Assembly: GCA_030595135.1 (NCBI GenBank)
Contig: JAUVDU010000096.1
Location: 1-6,453, forward strand
DNA from: Deltaproteobacteria bacterium
GTDB taxonomy: Bacteria > Desulfobacterota > Anaeroferrophillalia > Anaeroferrophillales > Tharpellaceae
Length of the DNA: 6,453 nt
Direction: 5' to 3'
Part shown: positions 1 to 5,066 of the stretch, piece by piece
How the letters are laid out: each line of letters begins with the position of its first letter
Position numbering within the stretch: position 1 is the first letter of the stretch
Translations under genes and position numbers: made by a program
The notes under the pieces: model-generated
Databases searched by the model: none
What the model saw: the letters and a program-made list of their open reading frames with translations, nothing else
Told to the model about the DNA's origin: nothing

Positions 1-869
1 GATCGACCAACACCTCCCTGCATCTACCGGCAATTGCCCATGAAGCAGGTCTCACTCTGGCCCTCGAAGATTTCAACCAGGCAAGTCTTAAAACCCCCCA
101 TATCTGCAACATGTCACCAGGCGGCCCGGATCACATGGAAGACCTGCACCAAGCTGGCGGCGTCAGTGCAATTATGAAAGTTTTGGCGGAAAAAGGACTC
201 TTAGCCGAAGATTGCCTGACCGTGAGCGGCAAAACTCTGGGCCACCTTCTGGCTCAACCGGCAATTAAAGTCTTAAACCAAGAAACCATCCGACCCTTGG
301 ATAATCCCTATCATGCGACCGGCGGCCTTGCAGTTCTAACCGGTAATCTAGCCCCGGACGGGGCCGTGGTCAAACAATCGGCCGTAGCCCCGGAAATGCT
401 TCAACACCTAGGCCCGGCCCGGATTTTTGAAACCGAAGAAGAGGCTTTTTCAGCTATAATCAAGCATAAAATCAATAAAGGTGATGTCATCGTCATCCGT
501 TATGAAGGGCCGCAAGGCGGGCCGGGCATGCGGGAGATGCTCTCGCCAACGGCCGCTTTAGCCGGTATCGGCCTCGATAAGGATGTTGCACTTTTGACTG
601 ACGGCCGTTTTTCCGGCGGCACCCGCGGAGCCGCCATCGGCCATATCTCCCCGGAAGCCTCTGCCGGCGGCCTCATCGGCCTGGTTGAAGAGGGCGATCA
701 GATCAAAATTGATATACCTGAACGCAGCCTTGAGTTATTAGTTGATAAGAGCGAATTAAAAATCCGTAAAGAACACTGGCAAGCGCCTCCGGCAAAAGTC
801 AAACAAGGCTACCTGGCCCGCTACGCCCGCCAGGTGGGTTCCGCCGCCAAAGGCGCTGTAATGGATTAA
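1..869 (+). CDS. ilvD: Dihydroxy-acid dehydratase, C-terminal half (5' end outside window)
   Basis: The enzyme dehydrates 2,3-dihydroxy-isovalerate and 2,3-dihydroxy-3-methylvalerate to the 2-keto acids, the third common step of valine, leucine and isoleucine synthesis, in the cytoplasm. The reading frame is open from the first base and begins inside the conserved (GG)[15 protein letters not shown] segment, so the ATG at 111 is internal and not the start. About 288 residues are visible, roughly half of the usual 550-560. Clear family motifs follow in order: [40 protein letters not shown] and the C-terminal signature [13 protein letters not shown] (about 593-627), whose serine is the proposed catalytic base. 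The GMREML segment favours ilvD over the related phosphogluconate dehydratase (edd). The iron-sulfur cluster cysteines lie upstream of the window and cannot be checked. The TAA stop overlaps the Shine-Dalgarno region of the next gene, so the two are probably cotranscribed. Confidence 0.95.
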   Translation, partial: STNTSLHLPAIAHEAGLTLALEDFNQASLKTPHICNMSPGGPDHMEDLHQAGGVSAIMKVLAEKGLLAEDCLTVSGKTLGHLLAQPAIKVLNQETIRPLDNPYHATGGLAVLTGNLAPDGAVVKQSAVAPEMLQHLGPARIFETEEEAFSAIIKHKINKGDVIVIRYEGPQGGPGMREMLSPTAALAGIGLDKDVALLTDGRFSGGTRGAAIGHISPEASAGGLIGLVEEGDQIKIDIPERSLELLVDKSELKIRKEHWQAPPAKVKQGYLARYARQVGSAAKGAVMD

Positions 870-884
870 GTGAGGATAAAAACC

Positions 885-1220
885 ATGAAAGACTGCCTCT
901 TTTGCAAGATCATCAAAGGCGAAATCCCTTCCGATAAAGTTTATGAAGATGAAACCGTGTATGCCTTCAAGGATATAAACCCCAAGGCCCCGGTTCACTT
1001 GTTGATTATTCCGAAAAAACATTATCCCACCCTCAATGATCTTCCCGATGACGAGATGGGGATTATTGCCCACATTCACTGTGTCATGAAAAAGCTGGCC
1101 CTTGAATTCGGCGTCGCCGAAACCGGCTACCGGGTTCTGGCAAATATCAATAAAGAGGGTGGCCAGGTCGTATTCCATGTTCACTACCACCTCATCGGCG
1201 GCCGCCAGTTACGCGCCTAA
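885..1220 (+). CDS. HIT-family protein (Hint/PKCI-like purine nucleotide hydrolase)
   Basis: This is a complete small protein of 111 residues, the normal size for the Hint branch of the histidine triad superfamily. Such enzymes hydrolyse AMP-lysine, phosphoramidates or aminoacyl-adenylates; the physiological substrate in bacteria is usually unknown. The N-terminus carries CLFC (Cys4, Cys7) followed by KIIKGEIPSDKVYED, and the active-site triad is H98-V-H100-Y-H102-L-I-G-G (from 1176), with the central H100 the expected nucleophile. I chose the ATG at 885 and not the in-frame GTG at 870. It gives the typical MKDCLFCKII start and has GTGAGG nine bases upstream, while the GTG would sit directly on the ilvD stop. 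The C-terminus ends in GGRQLRA and lacks the tryptophan-containing tail (WPPG type) common in the family, so it is slightly short. It lies 15 bases after ilvD, probably in the same operon, with no obvious metabolic link. Confidence 0.93.
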   Translation: MKDCLFCKIIKGEIPSDKVYEDETVYAFKDINPKAPVHLLIIPKKHYPTLNDLPDDEMGIIAHIHCVMKKLALEFGVAETGYRVLANINKEGGQVVFHVHYHLIGGRQLRA

Positions 1221-1261
1221 CGGCATGAGCAACTTAAACACTTGAATCATGGATAACCTCT

Positions 1262-2260
1262 TTGCCATTACCCAGCCTTAACCTTACCAGCGATTACTAC
1301 ACCGGGGCTCATCCGAGTTTGCTGTGGGAGATGACTATCTGCCAAAGTCTTGGTGACGGCACCGGTGCCTTTGCTAAAGCCCTGGAAAAACCGGCCGCAT
1401 ACGGTCGCTTGATCGCCGATTATCTGCAACAGTCATTTGCTTTGCCCCGAGAATGTGGTGAAATCGTCGAAATCGGCGGCGGTTATGGCACGTTGATGGC
1501 CGCCCTACTTGAGGTTCTCAAACCTCAGCAGATCACCATGGTCGATATCTCCCCAACCCTTTTGCAAAAACAGCAAGAGCGTCTGGCCCAGCATCCAATC
1601 ACGTTCCAACGTAAAGATATCTTCGCCTGGCTGCCAACCCTGAAACGACCAGTCGACCTGCTCATACTCAATGAGATTATCGGCGACTTTCCCACGATTA
1701 CTGGACTCTCCAGAGCCTCCCTGCAAGCTCATCTACAAAAATCACAAACCGAACCGGAAACCCTTGGCTTGCCCTCAGATTTTAGTCCGCAAGAGTTATT
1801 TGCGGATGCCGCCCGTCTTATCTCTACGTACAACCTTGACCTCAATAATTTACCCGAAACTTTTAACTTAAATTATGGTGCCCTGCTCTTTATTGAACGC
1901 TTGGCCAAAACCCAAGTCAGCCGAGCATTTATAACCGAACATGGCTGCGACACCGTACTCCCATACCCTTTCTCACTCTATCCCGCCATCCAACCGGAGT
2001 CCAACAATCTAAATCCTCGCCGCATTCAGCTCAAAGATCACGATGAATATAATATTCGTTTCGATTATCTCGAACAAGTAGCCAAAGATTTAAACTTTAA
2101 AGTTAAGCGCTTTCACCTGATGGATATCCTGAAAGTCCGCTTTGATGATGAGATCAACTATCTTTTGACCTCACAACAACCAATCAATGAAGAACAGGAG
2201 ATCCTCCTCGAATTCTACGAACATGTCGCCGAATACCAGGGTATTTTATTGGAACAGTGA
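1262..2260 (+). CDS. Class I SAM-dependent methyltransferase-like protein (start uncertain)
   Basis: The predicted protein has 332 residues and a Rossmann-fold methyltransferase core. Motif I is IVEIGGGYGTLM (Gly72-Gly76), the acidic end of strand two is MVDIS (Asp95), and a later LLILNEIIGDFP (about 133-144) recalls the NE-LDA-P element of the MidA/NDUFAF7 methyltransferases. GALLFIERLAKTQVSRAFITEHG (about 206-228) fits the following strand of that fold. I therefore infer a protein or small-molecule methyltransferase distantly like MidA, but the substrate is unknown. The only possible initiation codon between the upstream in-frame stop (TAA at 1235) and the conserved region is a TTG at 1262 without a convincing Shine-Dalgarno sequence. 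An ATG at 1249 lies in another frame and stops after ten codons, so a frameshift near the start is possible; the next in-frame ATG is at 1331. The gene follows the HIT gene by 41 bases and is probably the last gene of the unit. Confidence 0.8.
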   Translation: MPLPSLNLTSDYYTGAHPSLLWEMTICQSLGDGTGAFAKALEKPAAYGRLIADYLQQSFALPRECGEIVEIGGGYGTLMAALLEVLKPQQITMVDISPTLLQKQQERLAQHPITFQRKDIFAWLPTLKRPVDLLILNEIIGDFPTITGLSRASLQAHLQKSQTEPETLGLPSDFSPQELFADAARLISTYNLDLNNLPETFNLNYGALLFIERLAKTQVSRAFITEHGCDTVLPYPFSLYPAIQPESNNLNPRRIQLKDHDEYNIRFDYLEQVAKDLNFKVKRFHLMDILKVRFDDEINYLLTSQQPINEEQEILLEFYEHVAEYQGILLEQ

Positions 2261-2288
2261 CGACACAATAAAAGTCGCACGCACCTGG

Positions 2289-2304
2289 TTTATTCCGGGG
2301 ACAC
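2289..2304. repeat. Partial extra copy of the palindromic repeat edge
   Basis: The 16 bases TTTATTCCGGGGACAC occur here and again, identical, at 2306-2321, where they form the outer left part of the large palindrome. The two copies are 17 bases apart, start to start. This reads as a truncated tandem copy of the same element, left by recombination, slippage or an imperfect insertion. Confidence 0.85.
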
Positions 2305-2306
2305 TT

Positions 2307-2363
2307 TTATTCCGGGGACACCTTACTTAATTCTTCGAATTAAGTAAGGTGTCCCCGGAATAA
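2307..2363. repeat. Long perfect palindromic repeat (REP/MITE-like element)
   Basis: Two 27-base arms, 2307-2333 and 2337-2363, are exact reverse complements around a 3-base loop (TTC). Each arm contains TTCCGGGGACACC followed by TTACTTAATTC. As RNA or single-stranded DNA it would form a very stable hairpin. It carries no ORF. I recall the motif as a dispersed palindromic repeat in many Desulfobacterota and other proteobacterial genomes, often with REP-associated (IS200/Y1-like) transposases. No transposase is present here, so any such link is inference. It lies downstream of the methyltransferase-like gene and before the shared terminator. Confidence 0.85.
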
Positions 2364-2450
2364 CGGAATAACGGAATAACGGACCCGGAATAAACCGGAA
2401 TACGGAATAAACCGGAATAAACCGGAATAAACCGGAATAAACCGGAATAC
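2356..2450. repeat. Short tandem repeats of CGGAATAA and CCGGAATAAA
   Basis: Three exact copies of the octamer CGGAATAA occur at 2356-2363, 2364-2371 and 2372-2379. After a short irregular stretch come a decamer CCGGAATAAA at 2385-2394, a shortened copy at 2395-2402 joined to CGGAATAAA, then three exact decamers at 2412-2421, 2422-2431 and 2432-2441 and a final CCGGAATAC at 2442-2450. The unit matches the outer right edge of the preceding palindrome (CCGGAATAA), so the array most likely grew from that edge. It has no start codon or coding character. Confidence 0.85.
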
Positions 2451-2476
2451 GCCCGAATAATAAAACAGTGACATCC

Positions 2477-2510
2477 AAAAAAAGCCGGCTCAAACGAGCC
2501 GGCTTTTTTT
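2477..2510. terminator. Bidirectional intrinsic terminator between convergent genes
   Basis: A perfect 15-base-pair inverted repeat consists of AAAAAAAGCCGGCTC (2477-2491), loop AAAC, and GAGCCGGCTTTTTTT (2496-2510). The G+C-rich core is flanked by A7 on one side and T7 on the other, so it is a rho-independent terminator in both directions. It would end the plus-strand transcript after 2260 and the minus-strand prpE transcript, whose stop codon lies 25 bases away. Confidence 0.95.
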
Positions 2511-2535
2511 GGTTTGACGTTAGTTTGCTAATGAT

Positions 2536-4443
2536 CTATTTTCGTGCTGAGCCGTAACCGATTTTGACAATGGCCTCTTCAACCTCATCCAATACTGTGG
2601 GATCTTCGATCGTTGAAGGCATACGGTACTCCTCGTTATCGGCAATTTTGCGCATGGTTCCACGCAAAATTTTGCCGGAGCGGGTCTTGGGCAGGCGGGG
2701 AACCTCGGTCGCCAACCTGAAACAGGCCACCGGCCCAATCTGGTCGCGAACCATCTGGACGCACTCTTTGGCGATCTCATCCGAGCTTTTGGTAACCCCG
2801 GCTTTAAGAACAAAGAAACCCAGCGGCACTTGCCCTTTAAGGTTATCCTCAACCCCCAAGACGGCGCATTCAGCAACGTCGGGATGGGTGGCAACGATCT
2901 CTTCCATGCCGCCGGTTGAGAGACGATGACCGGCAACGTTGATAACATCATCAACCCGACCCATGATGTAGACGTAACCTTCATCATCAATATAACCACC
3001 GTCACCGGTAAAGTAGTAACCGGGATAGATGCTGACATAGGACTCAATGTAACGCTGATCCTGCTCCCATAAGGTCGGCAGGCAACCCGGCGGCAGCGGC
3101 AATTTGATCGTCACAATTCCTTCCTGGTTGGGGCCCATCTCTTTCCCATCATTATCGAGGATTTGCACATCATAACCCGGCACCGCCTTAGTCGGCGAGC
3201 CCGGTTTAATCGGAAAAAGCTCGAGACCGAGACAATTAGCAGTAATCGGCCAGCCGGTTTCCGTCTGCCACCAATGGTCAATTACCGGGATACCGAGAAG
3301 ATCAGTCGCCCAATGATAGGTATCGGGATCAAGACGTTCGCCCGCAAGGAAGAGATATTTAAAGCAGGAGATATCATACTTTTTCAAAAATTCACCATTC
3401 GGATCTTCTTTCTTAATCGCCCGAAAAGCGGTAGGCGCCGTAAAGAGAACCTTAACCTGGTGCTCGGAAATAACCCGCCAGAAAGCCCCGGCATCCGGGG
3501 TGCCGATCGGTTTACCTTCATAGAGAATTGTCGTACAACCAAGAAAAAGCGGCGCATAAACAATATAGGAGTGTCCAACCACCCAACCGACATCGGAAGC
3601 GGCCCAATAGACATCACCGGGCTCAACCCCGTAGACCTGGCGCATGCTCTGCTTTAAAGCGACGACATGGCCGCCGTTATCGCGCACCACCCCTTTGGGA
3701 ATACCGGTGGTTCCTGAAGTGTAGAGAATATAGAGAGGATCGGTTGCTGCCACAGTCGTACAACCAACCGGTTCGGCCGCATCATAAAGTTCCATCCAGT
3801 CGAAATCACGACCGGCAATCATCTCGGACTGCACCTGCGGACGCTGATAGATGATACATTTTTCCGGTTTTACTTCGGCCAGTTCAATCGCCTTATCGAG
3901 CAGCGGTTTGTAGGGCAGAACCTTGGTTGCCCCTTCAAGGCCACAGGATGCCGAGATCATCAATTTGGGTTTGGCATCGTTAATCCTGACCGCCAACTCG
4001 TTCGGAGCAAAGCCGCCAAAGACCACGGAATGGACTGCGCCGATACGGGCACAGGCGAGCATGGCGATGGCGGTTTCGGGAATCATCGGCATATAGATAA
4101 TCGCCGTATCCCCTTTACCCAACCCCTGAGCGGCCAGAACCCCGGCAAAGCGGGAGACCTGTTCCAAAAGATCGCTGTAGGTTATTTTTTTAACGGTATT
4201 GGTTTGAGGACTGTCATAGATAATCGCGACCTGGTCGGCACGACCATTTTCGACATGATAATCGATCGCATTATAACAGGTATTAAGTTCACCGCCGGTA
4301 AACCAACTATAAAAATTGGGAGCCCGGGAATCATCAAGGACTTTGTCCCATTTCTTAACCCACTGTACGTCTTCGGCTGCCGCCGCCCAATATTTATCTG
4401 GAGATTCCATCGATTGGCGATACGCTTCTTCATATTTTCCCAT
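2536..4443 (-). CDS. prpE: Propionyl-CoA synthetase (AMP-forming), PrpE type
   Basis: A complete 635-residue member of the acetyl/propionyl-CoA synthetase branch of the ANL (adenylate-forming) superfamily. It would convert propionate, ATP and CoA to propionyl-CoA, AMP and PPi in the cytoplasm. It has the N-terminal ACAS cap, the P-loop-like YTSGTTGIPKG (241-251), GWVVGHSYIVYAPL (from 286), LFLAGERLDP (around A367), WWQTETGWP (391-399), the hinge GRVDDVINVAGHR (Asp498, His506, Arg507) and PKTRSGK with the adenylation lysine K591. Alanine in place of the Acs pocket valine, V289 in place of threonine, and the TGWP motif resemble PrpE rather than Acs. PKTRSGK fits the PX4GK pattern of lysine-acetylated acyl-CoA synthetases. 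The ATG at 4443 is preceded by a strong GAGGAGGG (4450-4457). The gene diverges from acs across 623 bases. Activity on acetate or longer acids cannot be excluded. Confidence 0.9.
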   Translation of the reverse strand: MGKYEEAYRQSMESPDKYWAAAAEDVQWVKKWDKVLDDSRAPNFYSWFTGGELNTCYNAIDYHVENGRADQVAIIYDSPQTNTVKKITYSDLLEQVSRFAGVLAAQGLGKGDTAIIYMPMIPETAIAMLACARIGAVHSVVFGGFAPNELAVRINDAKPKLMISASCGLEGATKVLPYKPLLDKAIELAEVKPEKCIIYQRPQVQSEMIAGRDFDWMELYDAAEPVGCTTVAATDPLYILYTSGTTGIPKGVVRDNGGHVVALKQSMRQVYGVEPGDVYWAASDVGWVVGHSYIVYAPLFLGCTTILYEGKPIGTPDAGAFWRVISEHQVKVLFTAPTAFRAIKKEDPNGEFLKKYDISCFKYLFLAGERLDPDTYHWATDLLGIPVIDHWWQTETGWPITANCLGLELFPIKPGSPTKAVPGYDVQILDNDGKEMGPNQEGIVTIKLPLPPGCLPTLWEQDQRYIESYVSIYPGYYFTGDGGYIDDEGYVYIMGRVDDVINVAGHRLSTGGMEEIVATHPDVAECAVLGVEDNLKGQVPLGFFVLKAGVTKSSDEIAKECVQMVRDQIGPVACFRLATEVPRLPKTRSGKILRGTMRKIADNEEYRMPSTIEDPTVLDEVEEAIVKIGYGSARK

Positions 4444-4519
4444 CTAAAACCCTCCTCAAAATTTAATTAAAACAAGCCCTTCAACCCACGCCTAAATGAA
4501 CGAAGATTCAGCCTTAACC

Positions 4520-4545
4520 CTTGCGCAATTAAGCGCATGCGCAAG
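4520..4545. promoter_or_regulatory. Inverted repeat CTTGCGC-N12-GCGCAAG, candidate operator of prpE
   Basis: Seven-base arms at 4520-4526 and 4539-4545 are exact reverse complements. The right arm overlaps a perfect 10-base palindrome GCGCATGCGC (4533-4542), and TGCGCAA also recurs as a direct repeat at 4522-4528 and 4538-4544. The site would lie just downstream of the proposed prpE transcription start, a usual place for a repressor operator. It has no T-run, so it is not a terminator. The regulator is unknown. Confidence 0.45.
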
Positions 4546-4565
4546 ACAAGTAAAATAACGGTTTA

Positions 4566-4594
4566 TCACTAAACCATCACTCTGAAGAAGTCAA
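4566..4594 (-). promoter_or_regulatory. Candidate sigma-70-type promoter of prpE
   Basis: Read on the minus strand, TTGACT (4594-4589) is followed after 17 bases by TAGTGA (4571-4566). The -35 element matches five of six consensus bases; the -10 is poor. Transcription would begin near 4558 and give a leader of roughly 115 bases before the prpE ATG. No sigma-54 (GG-N10-GC) element was found nearby. Confidence 0.35.
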
Positions 4595-4595
4595 G

Positions 4596-4616
4596 AGCAA
4601 TCTGTATACAATTGCT
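4596..4616. promoter_or_regulatory. Imperfect dyad AGCAAT-C-TGTATACA-ATTGCT
   Basis: The outer arms AGCAAT (4596-4601) and ATTGCT (4611-4616) are reverse complements and enclose the perfect 8-base palindrome TGTATACA (4603-4610), with one extra C on the left side. It lies directly upstream of the proposed prpE -35 element, which is where an activator, or a repressor blocking polymerase, would bind. The factor is unknown. Confidence 0.4.
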
Positions 4617-4620
4617 GAGC

Positions 4621-4691
4621 CATTTGCCGGGTTATTATTTTTTTTCCAGTTCCCGCAAAAAAAATTTTTTAAAATACAACGCGGGCAAATG
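4621..4691. repeat. Nested inverted repeats around an A8T6 tract
   Basis: CATTTGCC (4621-4628) is the exact reverse complement of GGCAAATG (4684-4691). Inside it, CCCGC (4652-4656) pairs with GCGGG (4681-4685), so the outer and inner right arms overlap by two bases and exclude each other in part. The inner loop holds A8T6 (4657-4670). A second T-rich tract lies at 4632-4645. Such tracts are rigid and often bent or bound by nucleoid proteins. Possible roles are promoter architecture or an operator; no RNA family was recognised. Confidence 0.4.
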
Positions 4692-4692
4692 T

Positions 4693-4710
4693 CCGGTTTA
4701 CGTAAACTGG
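4693..4710. promoter_or_regulatory. 18-base palindrome centred on TTTACGTAAA, candidate operator
   Basis: GTTTACGTAAAC (4696-4707) is a perfect 12-base palindrome. Adding the flanks gives CCGGTTTACGTAAACTGG, in which only one base pair of nine breaks the symmetry. This size and symmetry are typical of dimeric helix-turn-helix repressor sites (TetR or similar). It lies between the candidate promoters of the two divergent genes, so one protein could act on both. The binding protein is not identified. Confidence 0.45.
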
Positions 4711-4815
4711 CATAAAAACGCAAGAAAAAGAGAAAAAATCAAAGAAAGCAATGTCTTCAAAAAATAGCCGATAGATTTAGTAACTTTTGTAAAACTGTCG
4801 AAGCCGGGCTGAGAG

Positions 4816-4850
4816 CTCAATAAAAACTACAAAAAGAGGTTTTTATTGAG
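4816..4850 (+). ncRNA. Stable hairpin of unknown role (possible small RNA or leader element)
   Basis: CTCAATAAAAAC (4816-4827) and GTTTTTATTGAG (4839-4850) form a perfect 12-base-pair stem around an 11-base purine-rich loop (TACAAAAAGAG). Thirteen bases later follows a terminator-like hairpin, so together they resemble the 3' part of a small RNA or a leader. The strand is inferred from that T-run. No known RNA family was recognised. Confidence 0.4.
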
Positions 4851-4863
4851 ACCCAACCTCAAC

Positions 4864-4890
4864 CTTCGGTGAAACCGAAGTTACTTTTTT
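4864..4890 (+). terminator. Terminator-like hairpin in the acs upstream region
   Basis: CTTCGGT (4864-4870) and ACCGAAG (4874-4880) form a 7-base-pair stem with a GAA loop, followed by TTAC and six T (4885-4890). This is a modest rho-independent terminator for plus-strand transcription. No plus-strand gene ends upstream, since prpE runs the other way. Any transcript stopped here must start inside the intergenic region. It would be either a small RNA or an attenuated acs leader. Confidence 0.5.
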
Positions 4891-4891
4891 C

Positions 4892-4918
4892 TTGACATTT
4901 TTATAACACTCTTATAGG
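4892..4918 (+). promoter_or_regulatory. Candidate acs promoter 1 (TTGACA-N15-TATAGG)
   Basis: A perfect -35 hexamer TTGACA (4892-4897) directly follows the T-run of the upstream terminator-like hairpin. The best -10 is TATAGG (4913-4918) with a short 15-base spacer, so it may be weak or need an activator. It would give an acs leader of about 140 bases. Confidence 0.35.
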
Positions 4919-4970
4919 AAACTTACCGCAGACATAATAAATACAATTACATAAAAGCCCCTTCAAGGTC

Positions 4971-4998
4971 TTTACAACTATTGTATTTTGTATGTTAT
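4971..4998 (+). promoter_or_regulatory. Candidate acs promoter 2 (TTTACA-N16-TGTTAT)
   Basis: TTTACA (4971-4976, five of six consensus bases) is followed after 16 bases by TGTTAT (4993-4998, four of six). Transcription would begin close to 5005, exactly at the base of the hairpin that follows. Only one of the two candidate promoters may be real. Confidence 0.3.
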
Positions 4999-5005
4999 CG
5001 GCAAC

Positions 5006-5032
5006 TTGCGGCCCTTCAGCCAAAGGCCGCAA
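5006..5032 (+). promoter_or_regulatory. Stem-loop in the acs leader
   Basis: TTGCGGCC (5006-5013) and GGCCGCAA (5025-5032) form a perfect 8-base-pair G+C-rich stem with an 11-base loop. No T-run follows, so it is not a terminator. It ends 20 bases before the AGGAGG of acs and leaves that site free. It may stabilise the mRNA 5' end or act as a DNA operator. Its outer TTGCG...CGCAA bases recall the inverted repeat near prpE. Confidence 0.45.
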
Positions 5033-5066
5033 ACCACAAACCTTTTATACGCAGGAGGATTTTTCA

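Larger units (their letters stand above)
4444..5066. other. 623-base divergent intergenic region between prpE and acs
   Basis: No credible protein gene is present. Only very short frames occur, such as ATG at 4689 (9 codons with stop) and 4751 (8 codons with stop), without Shine-Dalgarno sequences. The region is A+T-rich and unusually dense in dyad symmetries, which are listed separately. From the prpE side they are a TTGCGC repeat, a TGTATACA-centred repeat, A/T tracts inside nested inverted repeats, a TTTACGTAAA palindrome, a hairpin pair ending in a T-run, two candidate plus-strand promoters and a hairpin in the acs leader. The length and content suggest separate promoters for the two synthetase genes plus binding sites and perhaps a small RNA. 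Confidence 0.7.

Noticed and set aside
756..1190. Long minus-strand frame opposite the ilvD end and the HIT gene.
   Set aside because: It is the antisense shadow of two well-supported genes and resembles no known family.
2257..2280. Weak inverted repeat just after the methyltransferase stop (GTGACGAC/GTCGCAC).
   Set aside because: It is short, contains a bulge and has no T-run. The strong terminator at 2477-2510 makes it unnecessary.
2289..2450. CRISPR array.
   Set aside because: The repeats are only 8-10 bases, directly adjacent, and without unique spacers.
4705..4725. Possible sigma-54 promoter (TGGCATAAAAACGCA).
   Set aside because: The spacing between GG (4709-4710) and GC (4720-4721) is nine bases where ten are required, and the -12 element lacks TTGC.
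4689..4774. Tiny ORFs starting at 4689 and 4751 as leader peptides.
   Set aside because: They are seven or eight residues long, have no Shine-Dalgarno sequence and no run of regulatory codons.
4806..4857. Resemblance to a TPP riboswitch (GGGCTGAGA ... hairpin ... ACCC ... ACC).
   Set aside because: The CTGAGA and ACCC pieces are placed suggestively, but the diagnostic GAACCTGATCTGG-like segment and the 3' AGGGA part are missing. The downstream gene is acs, not a thiamine gene.
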